Notes: generated from the letters alone by a model not told the origin. Positions 23,572 to 35,833 are shown, numbered from the stretch's first letter. The stretch is DNA of 64,000 nt from Triticum aestivum (GCF_018294505.1 NC_057810.1:204184113-204248112), one strand, 5' to 3'. Numbers and translations are program-made.

Positions 23572-24153
23572 CCAATGAATAAAATTTATTTTTGCTTTTT
23601 ACTTTCTGTTCCTGTGTGTTTGCACAATTATGCTACTAGTATGATTGTGTTTTTTGTGTTTTAATTAGTGTCTGTGCCAAGTAAAACCTTTAGGATCTTC
23701 TTGGGTGTTAGTTGTTTGATCTTGCTGAAAAAGAGAGAAACTTTGTTCTCACGAAAATAATTTTCATAAATCACAGGAAAGAGCTTCTACCCAGATTTCA
23801 ACAAAAAATTACCCAGGTCGTCCTAATTTGTCTGAAGTTTTTGAGTTACATAAGTTTTTGAAAGTTCCAGATTACTACAGACTATTCTGTTTTGACAGAT
23901 TCTGTTTTCTTTGTGTTGTGTGCTTATTTTGATGGCTCTATGGTTTTATTTGATGAGTTTTTGCCATAGAAAAGTTGGAATACAGTAGATATAATACAAA
24001 AACAAAATATGAAATGGTTTAACACAGCACATATATTAGTGGTTTGCTTTCTTTTACTAACGGATCTCACGAAGGTTTTGTTGAGTTTTGTGTGATTGAA
24101 GTTTTCAAGTTTTGGGTTATCTTACGATGGATGAAAGAAGGATAGAAGAACCT

Positions 24154-24239
24154 AAGCTTGGGGATGCCCCGACATCCCAAGATATTATCCAAGAATGAGC
24201 AACCAACTAAGCTTGGGGATGCCCCCGAGTGGCATCCCC
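24154..24239 (+). promoter_or_regulatory. Two extra purine-tract-like copies, the second in a hairpin
   Basis: AAGCTTGGGGATGCC at 24154-24168 and again at 24209-24223, closely matching the true purine tract AAGCTTGGAGATGC next to the 3' LTR. The second copy pairs GGGGATGCC (24215-24223) with GGCATCCCC (24231-24239) around a 7-base loop. Element B keeps the stem and the loop length. Confidence 0.6.
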
Positions 24240-25877
24240 TCTTTCTTCTAATGACCATCGGTATTTTACTCGAGGCTATATTTTTATTCGTCACATGATA
24301 TGTGTTTTGCTTGGAGCGTCTTGTATGATATGAGTCTTTGCTTGTTTTATTTTGTGTTTTGAGTCATCAATCCTTGCTGGACACACCTATTTGAGAGAGC
24401 CAAAATTATGTCATGACTTGTTAGAAATACTCTCTTGCTTCACTTAGATTTATTTCAGAGTTAGTAAAATTTTGAAGAAATTCTCTCTTCCTTCACTGAA
24501 ATTATTTTGAGACAAAGAAAAAATTTGTTATGCTCATGATCTTCACTTATATTTGTTTGAGCTTATGAAAAGCAACACATGAAAATTAGTCCAAAGTGAT
24601 AGATATCCAAGAAGGTTAAAATAAATAAAAATGTCATAAAGATCATTGGACAAAATAAACTTGATTCTTAGTAATAGTTTTGAGATATGATGATGTGATA
24701 TGTGAGTTATGTTGATGAGTAATTGTGCTTAAGTAAGAATATTGGTGTTAAGGTTTGTGATTCCCTATGCATGTGTGAAAGTCAATAATCATGCAATGAA
24801 AATTACATCCTACTTGTGGTGCATTATTCGGTGTTAATTATGCTTAATGCTTGCTTTACAAAATTATTCGTCTCTTGGTTGGTCGCTTCTCAATCTTTTT
24901 GCTAGCCTTCATCTTGCACCAAGTATGACCTCTACTTGTGCATCCAAAATCCTTTAAACCAGTCTGCCACATGAGTCCACTATATCTACCTATGTGCGGT
25001 ATTCTTTTGTCGCTCTAAGCAAATTTGCATGTGCCATCTCTAATTTTCAAAATAAACTTCTCTTTTGTGTATTTGTTTCACTCGCGGAATGGTAACGGGT
25101 GGCTAATATTTTCCATGCTGGATGTATTTTTCTCACGATGAGTGTTTATTCACTTGTCATTGCGCGAGAGTAAGGCAAAGGTTTTAGGGATGCCCAGTCC
25201 TGAAATGCAAAAATGAATTTACTTTATGTTGTCAAATAATAAATTCCTTGGGAAGTGTTGGTATGGAGGGCACCCATGGATATGGTTGGCCATGGAAAGT
25301 GAAAGTATGGTGGAAGAAGAAATAAACTTTATTTTCTGTTTGGGAACCGCCTATGGCACATCTAGCATGGAAAGTGTTCAGAACTCTAAGTCGTTTTTGT
25401 TGGTGGGATGGATACACCTCCCAAAATGTTTTTATCTCTATTTTTCGCTTTGAGTTCTGGCACCTCTACAAATCCCTACTTCCCTCTGCGAAGGGCCTTT
25501 CTTTTACTTTATGCAATTTTTACTTTTGAATTTGAGTCTCCATCTTCTCTTATAAAAGCACCAACTAGGAGGCAATATGATCGTTAGTAAGTATTGGGTG
25601 TAGCTAATATGCGATTGTGTTTCATGAATGGATCAATGTTTGGGCATGATGGGCTAGGGATAACTTATTTTAGCATTGATATTCTGAAAGACATGGTTGC
25701 TTGTTGATATGCTTGAGTATCTAAATTATCATGTCAAAACTAGACTATTGCTTTGAATCACATAAAAGTCCAAATGTCCATGCTATAAAGAAAAAGAATA
25801 TGATATGACTTGATGAACAACACTCCACATCAAAAATACTGTTTTATCACTTACCTACTCGAGGATGAGCAGGAGTT

Positions 25878-25891
25878 AAGCTTGGAGATGC
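25878..25891 (+). other. Polypurine tract of element A
   Basis: AAGCTTGGAGATGC directly precedes the 3' LTR start TGATACATCTCC and would prime plus-strand DNA synthesis. Confidence 0.7.
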
Positions 25892-27422
25892 TGATACATC
25901 TCCAACGTATCTATAACTTTTGATTGTTCCATGCTGTTTTATTATCAATCTTGGATGTTTTATAATCATTTTATAGTCATTTTATATCATTTTTTGGTAC
26001 TAACCTATTGACATAGTGCCAAGTGCCAGTTGCTGTTTTTTCCATGTTTTTTACATCGCAGGAAATCAATATCAAACAGAGTCCAAATGCCATGAAACTC
26101 CACGATGATTTTTTATGGGCCAGAAGGAAGGCAATGGGCCCTGGTTGCACCTGGGTTGTGCCCACCTCGGGTGCCCCCCGAACCGCCTTTTTATTCTATA
26201 AATACCCCCAAAATACCATAACCCTAGGGAAGTCGACGAAATATTCATCCAGTCGTCGCAGAGTCCAGAACCACCAGATCCAATCTAGACACCATCACGG
26301 AGGGGTTCACAACTTCCATTGGTTCCTCTTTGATGATGCGTGAGTAGTTCTTTCTAGACCTACGGGTCCGTAGTTAGTATCTAGATGGCTTCCTCTCTCT
26401 CTTTTTTTATTCTCAATACAATGGTCTCTTGGAGCATATCATGTAAGTCTTTTTGCGGTGTGTTTGTTGGGATCTGATGAACTTCGAGTATATGATCAGT
26501 CATATATTTTTATATCCATGAAAGTTATTTGAGTCTCTTCGATCTCTTATATGAATGATCTCTTATTGCCTCATATTTCTTCTCCGATATTTGGGTTTGG
26601 TTTGGCCAACTTGATCTATTTGTCTTGCAATGGGAAGAGGTGCCCGGTAGTGGGTTCGATCTTACGGTGCTTGATTCCAGTGATAGAAAGGGAACCAACA
26701 CGTATGTATCATTGCTACTAAGGATAAAAAGATGAGATCTAATATTTGTCGCAATAAATAAATGAGTCTTGTCTACATCATGTCATCGTTCTTATTGCAT
26801 TACTCCGTTTTTCCATGAACTTAATACACTAGATGCATGCTGGATAGCGGTCGATGTGTGCAGTAATAGTAGTAGACGCAGGCAGAAGTCGGCCTACTAA
26901 TCTTGGACGTGATGCCTATGTAATGATCATTGCCTGGATATCGTCATAATTATTTGAAGTTCTATCAATTGCCCAACAGTAATTTGTTTACCCACCATTT
27001 GCTATTTTTCTTGAGAGAAGCCACTAGTGAAACCTACAGACCCCCGGTCTTCTTTCTCATATATTTGCCTTGCGATCTACTTTTCCTTTGCGTTTTTATT
27101 CAGATCTATTAAGCCAAAAATACAAAAATACTTTGCTGCACTTTATTTTATTTGCGATCTATTATTTCAATCTATTACAATTTTCTCCCGTCTCCTCGCC
27201 AATTTCTGGCGCCGTTACCCGAAAGGGATTGACAACCCCTTTAACACACCAGGTTGCGAGTGGCTGTTATTTGTGTGAAGGGGATGTTTATGTTTTGTTG
27301 CTTAGTTCTCCTACTGGTTTGATACCTTGGTTTCATAACTGAGGGAAATACCTACCATCGTTGTGCTACATCATCCTCTCCTCTTGGGGGAAATATCGAC
27401 GTAGTCCTAACAGACATCATCA
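25892..27422 (+). repeat. Element A 3' LTR
   Basis: About 1531 bp, starting TGATACATCTCCAACG and ending GACATCATCA. Its R/U5 part contains ATTTCTGGCGCCGTTACCCG, a PBS-like sequence (from 27207), also present in the 5' LTR (from 21008). The end may be three bases earlier because of a CATCATCA ambiguity. Confidence 0.85.
26197..26204 (+). promoter_or_regulatory. TATA box in element A 3' LTR
   Basis: TATAAATA about 305 bp into the LTR, placed as expected for the U3 promoter. It could drive transcription into the flanking copia fragment. Confidence 0.55.
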
Positions 27423-28387
27423 GATACCTTGGGTGGTAGTGTTGTTCTTGATCATGTAGTTGAACTTGTGTAGGATGCTCAAGGTTGATGTAGCTCATCA
27501 ATAGTTGGGAGCATCTCTTGTAATTTGAGTTCATCTACCTACATGGGTTAGTCTTGCAAGGAAGAGCACTTGTGTATCCAACATGACAATCATGAAATTT
27601 GATACCAAATGATATTTGATATATTAAGCTTGTTAAAGGATATGTTGAAAGGATTCATGCTTCCTTGACTTCAACCACCATATTGTAGAGACTTGGTGAT
27701 GTAGAGATTGCTCAAGATGTGAGTGAGTTGCAATCTCATGGATTTGAGCTCATCCAAGTACCTAGAAGGGTTATATAGCATGCAAGGGTACAATTATAGA
27801 TCCATGACATATGATCATCATCATAAGAGAAATATCAAGGATTAGTCAAAGGCTCATGCCTTGCATGTATCCGAATGGAGTTCCTACTCCAAGTTTGAGG
27901 CATCAATGATGTTCAATTCACCTCTCAAACGGCAAAATACTTTCTCATCAAGCGGTTTGGCGTATATATCCGCCAATTGCTTATCGGTACGAACATGCTT
28001 AAGGTTAATGTCTCCTTTAGCAACATGATCTGGAATGAAATGATGACGAACTTCAATATGCTTAGTTCGAGAATGTTGCACGGGATTATGAGCAATCTTA
28101 GTAGCACTTTCATTATCATAAAAGCAATGGAACATGTTTCACATAAATCCCATAATCTTTAAGAGTTTGGGTCATCCAAAGTAACTGAGCACAACATGAA
28201 CTGATGGCAATGTATTCCGCTTTGGCAGTGGATAAGGATATCGAGTTTTGTTTCTTGGAGGACCAAGACACAAGAGATCTACCAAGAAATTGACAAGTAC
28301 CCGAAGTGTACTTTCTATCAACCTTGTCTCCGCCATAGTCCAAAACGGAGTAGCCAACAAGATCAAAAGAAGAACTCTTAGGATACC
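27423..28387 (-). mobile_element. Ty1/copia fragment, 3' part (RNase H end and trailing sequence)
   Basis: Minus-strand copia DNA carrying the end of pol, then about 460 bp of unrecognised trailing sequence up to the 3' LTR of element A. It continues on the far side of element D at 38611-38691. No LTR of this copia element is visible in the window. Confidence 0.8.
27884..28387 (-). pseudogene. pol: Copia pol, RNase H C-terminal part, disrupted
   Basis: Recognisable copia RNase H blocks in order: VGYSVLDYGGDKVDRKYTSG, SLVSWSSKKQNSISLSTAKA with YIAISSC, then DNESATKIAHNPVQHSRTKH and QLADIYAKPL, and stop at 27884-27886. A one-base insertion in a T run near 28130 breaks the frame between the two halves. 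The upstream part of the same domain (KECHLMAVKRI and following) lies at 38611-38691, separated by element D. In a live element this domain removes the RNA strand during reverse transcription. Confidence 0.85.
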
Positions 28388-29913
28388 CGATGACCCAAAA
28401 GTGTAGGGGATCTATCGCAGTCCTTTCGATAATTAAGAGTGTCGAACCCAACAAGGACCAGAAGGAAATGATAAGCGGTTTTCAGTAAGGTTTTCTCTGC
28501 AAGCACTGAAATTGTAGGTGATAGATAGTTTTGTGATAAGATAAATAGTATAACGAGTAAAAAGTAAATAAAGTAAATAAAGTGCAGCAAGGTGGCCCAA
28601 TCCTTTATGTAGCAAAGGATAAGCCTGGACAAATTCTAACAATGAGTAAGGAGCTCCCGAGAACACATGGTGATTATCGTCAAGCTAGTTTCCATCACGT
28701 TCATATGATTCGCGTTCGTTACTTTGATAATTTGATATGTGGGTGGAACGGTTCTTGGGTACTGCCCTTCCTTGGACAAGCATCCCACTTATGATTAAGC
28801 CCTATTGCAAGCGTCCGCAACTACAAAAGAAATATTAAGGTAAACCTAACCACAGCATTAAACATATGGATCCAAATCAGCCCCTAACGAAGCAACGCAT
28901 AAACTAGGGTTTAAGCTTCTGTCACTCTAGCAACCCATCATCTACTTATTACTTCCCTATGCCTTCCTCTAGGCCCAAATAATGGTGAAGTGTCATGTAG
29001 TCGATGTTCACATAACACCACTAGAGGAAAAGACAACATACATCTCATCAAAATATCGAACGAATACCAAATTCACATGACTACTAATAGCAAGACTTCA
29101 CCCATGTCCTCAGGAACAAACGTAACTACTCACAAAGCATATTCATGTTCATAATCAGAGGAGTGATAATATGCATTAAGGATCTGAACTTATGATCTTC
29201 CACCAAGTAAACCAATTAGCATCAACTACAAGGAGTAATCAACACTACTAGCAACCCACATGTACCAATTTGTGGTTTTGATACAAGATTGGATACAAGA
29301 GATGAACTAGGGTTTTGAGAGGAGATGGTGCTAGTGAAGATGTTGATGGAGATTGACCCCCTCCCGATGAGAGGATCGTTGGTGACGACGTTGGTGATGA
29401 TTTCCCCCTCCCGGAGGGAAGTGTCCCTGGCAGAACAGCTTCGCCGAAACCCTAGATTGATTCCGCCAAGGTTCCGCCTCGTGGCGGCGGAGTTTCGTCC
29501 CGTAAGCTTGCCCATGATTTTTTTTCCAGGGTAAAAGCCCTCATATAGTAGAAGATGGACACCGGGGGCCCACCAGGGGGCCCATGAGACAGGTGGCGCG
29601 CCCAGTAGGGGTGGGCGTGCCCCCACCCTCCTGGGCAGGGTGTGGGCCCCTGGTGTATTTCTTTCGCCCAATAATTCTTATTAATTCCAAAAACATGTTT
29701 CGTGGAGTTTCAGGATTTTTGGAGCAGTGCAGAATAGGTTTCCAATGTTTGCTCCTTTTCCAGCCAGAATTCCAGCTGCCGGCATTCTCCCTCTTCATGG
29801 TAAACCTTGTAAAATAAGAGAGAATAGCCATAAGTATTGAGATATAACGTGTAATAACAGCCCATAATGCAATAAATATTGATATAAAAGCATGATGCAA
29901 AATGGACATATCA
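28388..29913 (-). repeat. Element D 3' LTR
   Basis: About 1526 bp. Read on the minus strand it starts TGATATGTCCATTTTGC and ends ...GGGTCATCG; the last base is mutated from A of the 5' copy. Confidence 0.9.
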
Positions 29914-29927
29914 ACTCCCCCAAGCTT
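29914..29927 (-). other. Polypurine tract of element D
   Basis: Minus-strand AAGCTTGGGGGAGT lies directly against the 3' LTR. Confidence 0.75.
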
Positions 29928-30327
29928 AGACCTCGCTTGTCCTCAAGCGGAAGCCGAAATCGAAAAATATGTCCACATGTTTAGAGATAGAGGTGGCGAT
30001 AAAAATAAAATACGGACATGAGGGAATCATGATCATTCTTATAACAGTAACATATATAGATTTTATCATATGATTTCTTATGCTCAAGTAACAATCAATT
30101 CACAATGTCAAGTATGGTTCAAAAACTTCATTGAGAACTAACAAACTATAATGTCAGTCGTTGAAGCAATTGCAATTTATCATAACATCAGAAAGAGTCA
30201 ACAATAGAGCTTTTTAGCAAGTCCACATACTCAACTATCTTGTAGTCTTCTATAATTGCTAACACTCACGCAATACTTGTGGTTATGGAGTTTCAGCCGA
30301 ACACTAACAAAGATAGGGGCTTATTGT

Positions 30328-30340
30328 GTTGCCTCCCAAC
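30328..30340 (-). promoter_or_regulatory. Shared 13-base motif in element D
   Basis: GTTGGGAGGCAAC on the minus strand in the non-coding part before the 3' LTR, identical to the copies in elements A and B. Confidence 0.55.
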
Positions 30341-30398
30341 GTATTCACCTTTAGGTGATGTCAACAATAATAGCCCATGCTAACTTACATCCAATTGG

Positions 30399-30424
30399 AT
30401 ATATATATATATATATATATATAT
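30399..30424. repeat. (AT)n microsatellite
   Basis: About 13 AT units in the 3' non-coding region of element D. Confidence 0.9.
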
Positions 30425-31400
30425 CATGATATTTCAAACACGAGGAGCTTGCCAAAGGATGAAATGAAAAAGAGAAAGGTGAGGATCACCTTGACTCAAG
30501 CATAAAGTAAAAGATAGGCCCTTCGCAGAGGGAAGCAGAGGTTTTCATGTGCTTTTAGGGTTGGATGCACAAAATCTTAATGCAAAAGAACGTCACTTTA
30601 TATTGCCCCTTGTATGTGGACCTTTATTATGTAGTCCGTCGCTTTTATTACTTCCACAAAAAGATCATACAAAGCTTATTATCTCTGCACTAATAAGATC
30701 GTACAAAGCTTCCAAATATCCTTGCAACATGACAACTTACTTGAAGGATCTTACTCAATCCATAGGTGGGTATGGTGGACTCTCATGGCAAAACTGGGTT
30801 TAAGGATATTTGGAAGCACAAGTAGTACCTCTACATGGTGCAAGGAAATTGGCTAGCATGAGGGGGAAAGGCAAGCTCAACATGTTTGGAAGGTCAATGA
30901 CAATATACTTTAACTAAGATGTGAGAAAACATAAACCATTACATTGTCTTCCTTGTCCAACGTCAACTCTTTTAGCATGTCATACTTAATGAGTGCTCCC
31001 AATCATAAAAGGTGTCCAAGATAATATATTTGTATGTGACCCTCTCTTTCCTTATCACTTCCTATTAATTGCAATGATGACCAAAACTACGTTTATCAAC
31101 TCTCAACAATTTTTATGCCTCATACTTTCTATGTGTGAAGTCATCACGAACCATAAGATCAATATGAACTCTTTTATTCTTTCTAATTCCTCAAGATCAT
31201 AGCAACATAGCAAAGCCCTTGACTCAACACTAATCTTTATTATAGATAGCTTACGGACTCGATTACATAAAGAGATCACAAAGCAAAACTCAAAACTACT
31301 TGATATCAAAACTTCAATCTACTAGATCAAGATACTACTAAAAGGATCGACTAAATAAAACAGTAAAGATAGGAATGTGATGGTGATACGATACCGGGGC

Positions 31401-31415
31401 ACCTCCCCCAAGCTT
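31401..31415 (-). promoter_or_regulatory. Extra purine-tract-like copy in element D
   Basis: Minus-strand AAGCTTGGGGGAGGT, nearly identical to the true tract at 29914-29927, lies 36 bases after the stop codon of the extra ORF. Confidence 0.6.
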
Positions 31416-31450
31416 GGCAGTTTCCAAGGGGAGTGCCCATACCCATGTGA

Positions 31451-31933
31451 TTATGTCCTCGGAGGTGGTGAAGTAGGAGTTGTTGATGATGTAGGCTTGT
31501 CGTCCATCTTCCAAGGCATAGGCTCTCCATCATACAAGGGTGATCGAGTCTCCGGGATCCTTAAATCTGTAGCCAAACTCATCCTCTTGAATCTATATTC
31601 ATACTCACAGTTCTGGTTTTGCAGGTCATAGATCTGGGCTTGGAGGTGCTCGATTTTCTCTTGAAGCTTGAAGATGGTCTCCCCAATGACTTTGGCATCC
31701 AGCTTGTGGTTATTGGTGAACTCCGTGATCATCATCTGGTTGGCGTTGAGTCCACGCTCCACGGCTTCGAGCTTTGTCTCCATGCTTCCGGTACGCCTTG
31801 GTTCCTCCACATCGCGGATGTGCAGCACCCCCTCACGCATCTCAATAGTTTGAGGGTGTTGCAGCACCTCCGTGAGATAGGGGTTGATAACCCTCTCGAA
31901 AAACTTGTCCTTGGGAGCGCTTGGAGACGACAT
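31451..31933 (-). CDS. Element D extra ORF downstream of pol (coiled-coil protein)
   Basis: An uninterrupted 160-codon frame, the only fully open one in the element, starting MSSPSAPKDK at 31933. Residues about 55-120 are rich in Leu, Glu, Gln and Lys with heptad-like spacing (TKLEAVERGL, ETIFKLQEKIEHLQAQIYDL), suggesting a coiled coil. The C-terminus is Pro/Thr/Ser-rich. There is no signal peptide or membrane segment. Athila-lineage elements often carry a third, so-called env-like ORF in this position; this one lacks the membrane features expected of an envelope protein. A purine-tract copy follows its stop. Function is unknown. Confidence 0.6.
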   Translation of the reverse strand: MSSPSAPKDKFFERVINPYLTEVLQHPQTIEMREGVLHIRDVEEPRRTGSMETKLEAVERGLNANQMMITEFTNNHKLDAKVIGETIFKLQEKIEHLQAQIYDLQNQNCEYEYRFKRMSLATDLRIPETRSPLYDGEPMPWKMDDKPTSSTTPTSPPPRT

Positions 31934-32508
31934 GATGCTCTAGATCTGAAACAGAAACAGCTCGAAACGAAAACAGAGGATATTCGCGTGATACGGTGGT
32001 CAAAACCTTCGGGAGTATATATAATGAATTTTTACTGACCAACATACATAACGTGCAAGAAAACGGAGTCCGAGAGGCACACGAGGTGTCCACGAGATAG
32101 GGGGCGCGCCCGGTAAGGGTGGGCGCGCCCTCCACTCTCGTGGAGGCCTCGTGTCCCTTTCTGACTACTTCTTTCTTCCTAAAATTCTTAAATATTCCAA
32201 AACTGATAAAAATTGCCATTGGAGTTGTTTTGGAGTTGGTTTACTTACCATACCACATACCTATTCCATTTCGGAGTCTGGAACGTTCTAGAAACTGTCC
32301 CTTATGTATTTCTCCGGGGTTACGTTTTCAATAATATTAGTTTCAACATTGATAGGATTACCTGAAATATAATGTTTAATTCTTTGACCGTTTACCACCC
32401 TCGGACTTGTGCCTTCGAAGTTGTTGATTTTTATGGCACCAGAACGATAGACCTCCTCGATAACGTAGGGACCTTCCCATTTAGAGAGAAGTTTTCCTGC
32501 AAAAAATC

Positions 32509-33441
32509 TTAAACGAGATTGAATAATAACATATAATCACCTACGTTAAACTCACGCTTTTGTATCCTTTTATCATGCCAGCGTTTGACTTTTTCTTTGA
32601 ATAGCATGGCATTCTCATAGGCTTGGGTTCTCCATTCATCAAGTGAGCTGATATCAAACAACCTCTTCTCACCAGCAAGTTTGAAGTCATAGTTGAGCTC
32701 TTTAATAGCCCAATATGCTTTATGTTCAAGTTCAAGAGGTAAATGACACGCTTTTCCATAAACCATCTTATAAGGAGACATACCCATAGGATTTTTGTAT
32801 GCAGTTCTATAGGCCCATAATGCATCATCAAGTTTTTTGGACCAATTCTTTCTAGATCTATTAACAGTCTTTTGCAAAATTAATTTGAGCTCTCTATTGC
32901 TCAACTCTACTTGACCACTAGAATGCGGATGATAAGGAGATGCGATTCTATGATTGACATCATACTTAGCAAGCATCTTACGGAAAGCACCATGAATAAA
33001 ATGTGAACCACCATCAGTCATAAGATATCTAGGGACTCCAAACCTCGGAAAAATAACTTCTTTAAGCATTTTAATAGAAGTGTTATGATCGGCACTACTA
33101 GTTGGAATAGCTTCTACCCACTTAGTAACATAATCAACAGCAACTAAAATATGTGTGTTACCATTAGAGGCAGGAAAAGGTCCCATATAATCAAAGCCCC
33201 AAACATCAAATGGTTCAATAACAAGAGAGTAATTCATAGGCATTTCTTGACGTCTACAAATGTTACCTACTCTTTGACATTCATCACAAGATAAGACAAA
33301 CTTACGAGAATCTTTGAAGAGAGTAGGCCAATAAAAACTAGATTGTAGTACCTTGTGTGCAGTTCTATCTCCAGCGTGGTGTCCTCCATAGAATTCAGAG
33401 TGACACTTGCGTAGGATCTGTTCATGTTCATGCTCAGGCAC
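32509..33441 (-). pseudogene. pol: Element D integrase region of pol
   Basis: 310 open codons. An H-x-x-H...C-x-x-C zinc-binding block (KCHSEFYGGHH, LSCDECQR) is followed by the catalytic core: Asp in VWGFDYMGPF, Asp in YLMTDGGSHF, and Glu in the SGQVELSNRELK block. After it come WAYRTAYKNPMGMSPY and CHLPLELEHKAYW, typical of gypsy integrases. The frame continues from RNase H only after a frameshift near 33500 and ends by frameshift near 32510. The protein would insert the cDNA into the genome. Confidence 0.85.
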
Positions 33442-33503
33442 ACAACGTCTAATAACACCATCTACTCCTTTATAAAGGTGTGGGCCATCCCAGAAGTAAT
33501 GTC

Positions 33504-34085
33504 TTAAATCATAAAAGAACTTTTTCTTTTGCTGGTATGTGAAACTAGGCGGTATAAATTTAGCAACATGTAATTAGCATAACCAGCATACCAAGGAGCA
33601 GTACGAGAAGCATTAACGACCGCTAATTGTTCATCAGGAAAGCTATCATCAATAGGTAGTGGGTCATCAAGAACATTATCTAACCTAGACAAGTTGTCTG
33701 CAACGGGGTTCTCAGCTCCCTTTGTATCAATAATATGTAAATCAAATTCTTGGAGCAGGAGAACCCATCTAATGAGCCTAGGCTTAGCATCTTTCTTTTC
33801 CATAAGATATTTAATAGCAGCATGATCAGTGTGAATAGTAACTTTGGAATCAACAATATAAGGTCTAAACTTATCACATGCAAACACAACTGCTAAGAAC
33901 TCCTTTTCACTAGTAGCATAATTTCTCTGGGCAGTATCAAGAGTCTTACTAGCATACTGGATAACATTCAATTTCTTATCAACTCTTTGCCCTAGAACAA
34001 CACCTACAGCATAATCACTAGCATCACACATAATTTCAAAAGGTAAATTCCAATCAGGTGGCTGAACAATTGGTGCAGTGATCAA
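33504..34085 (-). pseudogene. pol: Element D RNase H region of pol
   Basis: 193 codons with [14 protein letters not shown], the [17 protein letters not shown] block, [15 protein letters not shown] text ([12 protein letters not shown]) and [11 protein letters not shown], all standard gypsy RNase H blocks. It is joined to RT by a frameshift near 34110-34140 and to integrase by one near 33545. Confidence 0.85.
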
Positions 34086-34111
34086 AGCTTTCTTAAGTAT
34101 TTCAAATGCTT

Positions 34112-35833
34112 CTACACAATCATCATCAAAGAAAAAAGGAATATCTTTTGCAATAAATTAGTCAGAGGCCTAGAGATTTTACAAAAGTCCTTAATGAACC
34201 ACATATAAAAACCGGCATGACCAAGGAAACTTCTTATACCTTTTATGTCCTTGGAACATGGCATCTTTTCAATAGCATCAACTTTTGCTCTATCAACTTC
34301 AATACCTCTCTCGGAAATCTTGTGCCCCAAGACAATGCCTTCATTAAACATAAAGTGACACTTTTCCCATTTCAGGACGAGACTAGTGTCTTCGCATCTC
34401 TGCAAAACTCGATCAAGGTTGCTCAAACAATCATCAAAAGAGGATCCATAAACGGAGAAGTCATCCATGAATACCTCACAAATCTTTTCACAAAAATCAG
34501 ATAATATAGCCATCATGCATCTTTGAAAGGTAGCAGGTGCATTACATAAACCAAAAGTCATACGTCTATAAGCAAAAGTACTGAAAGGGCAAGTAAAAGT
34601 AGTTTTCGATTGATCCTCAGCTGACATAGGTATTTGAGAGAAACCAGAATAACCATCTAGAAAGCAGAAATGAGTGTGTTTGGATAGTCTTTCTAGCATT
34701 TGATCAATAAAAGGTAAAGGGTAATGATCTTTCTTAGTAGCTTTATTTAATTTATGGAAATCAATTACCATCCTATAACCTGTAATAATTCTTTGTGGGA
34801 TCAATTCATCTTTATCATTAGGAACAACGGTAATACCTTCCTTTTTAGGAACACAATGGACAGGGCTTACCCAATCACTATCAGCAACGGGATAAATTAT
34901 ACTTGCCTCAAGGAGCTTTAGTATCTCCTTTCTTACCACTTCTTTCATCTTTGGGTTCAGTCGTTGTTGAGGATCTCTAACTGGTTTGGCATCTTTCTCT
35001 ACTATAATTTTGTGTTGGCATAATGTGGGACTAATGCCCTTAAGATCATCCAGAGTATATCCAATAGCTGCTCGGTGCTTCTTCAGAGTTTTCAATAATC
35101 TTTCTTCTTCTTGCTCTGAAAGGTTAGCACTAATAATAACAAGATATATTTTCTTTTCATCAAGATAAGCATACTTAAGATTATCAGGTAATGGTTTGAG
35201 TTCAAACATGGGATCACCCTTGGGTGGAGGGGGGTCACCAAGAATTTCAAAGGGAAGGCTATGTTTCAGCACATGTTCCTGTTTAAGGAACACTTCATCT
35301 ATTTCCCTTCATTCCTTCATAAACATATCATTTTCATGGTCTAACAAATATTGTTCTAATGGATCAGTAGGAGGCACAGCAATGGAAGCAAGACCAATAA
35401 TCTCATCCTTACTAGGTGGTTCCCTATAACGAGGTTGTCTACGAAACTTAGAAAAATTAAACTCATGAGACATACCATCTAAGCCAATGGTGACTGTATC
35501 TTTTTCACAATCAATCTTAGCACTAGCTGTATTCAAGAAGGGTCTACCAAAAATAATGGGACAAAAATCATTTTGTGGGGAGCCAAGAACAAGAAAATCA
35601 GCAGGGTATTTAACTTTCCCACACAAGACTTCAACATCTCTAACAATCCGAACTGGTTTAATGGTATCCCTATTAGCAAGCTTAATAGTAACATCAATGT
35701 CTTCTAATTCAACGGGTGCAATGTCATGCATAATTTCTTGATATAAGGTATAAGGTATCGCACTAGCACTAGCACCCATATCACTTAAGCCATGATAACA
35801 ATGATCTCCTATATTAACAGAAATAACAGGCAT
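34112..35833 (-). pseudogene. pol: Element D protease and reverse transcriptase region of pol
   Basis: One frame throughout, with a single TGA at 35309-35311. Protease part (35833-35309): GLSDMGASASAIP aligns with the retropepsin active site (Asp retained, D-M-G-A) and CPIIFGRPFLNT follows. RT part (35293-34112): SPVHCVPKKEG, RMVIDFHKLNKATKKDHYPL, FCFLDGYSGFSQI, FGLCNAPATFQRC and the catalytic FMDDFSVYG, then FLGHAGFYMWFIKDF. The domain order PR-RT-RNase H-integrase is that of Ty3/gypsy. The 180 codons between the protease and RT cores fit the usual linker. Confidence 0.9.

Larger units (their letters stand above)
23515..25877 (+). other. Element A non-coding spacer
   Basis: 2.4 kb with no frame over about 75 codons, where an autonomous Athila-type element would carry RT, RNase H and integrase. 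It contains GTTGGGAGGCAAC at 23559-23571 and two purine-tract-like hairpins at 24154-24239. Element B has the same spacer, so it is a conserved part of the family. Confidence 0.8.
19805..27422 (+). mobile_element. Element A: non-autonomous Ty3/gypsy LTR retrotransposon (Sabrina/WHAM-like)
   Basis: Layout: truncated 5' LTR, PBS for tRNA-Asp, gag plus retropepsin-like pseudogene, 2.4-kb non-coding spacer, purine tract, intact 3' LTR. No reverse transcriptase, RNase H or integrase is present. Element B, the same family in the opposite orientation, lacks them too, so the absence is a family trait and not a local deletion. The gag resembles that of Athila-type elements. The left 110 bp of the 5' LTR are missing at the junction with the CACTA end, so no target duplication can be read. 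Confidence 0.85.

Noticed and set aside
30399..30424. (AT)n tract as replication origin or promoter
   Set aside because: A simple microsatellite in a retrotransposon spacer with no other signals.
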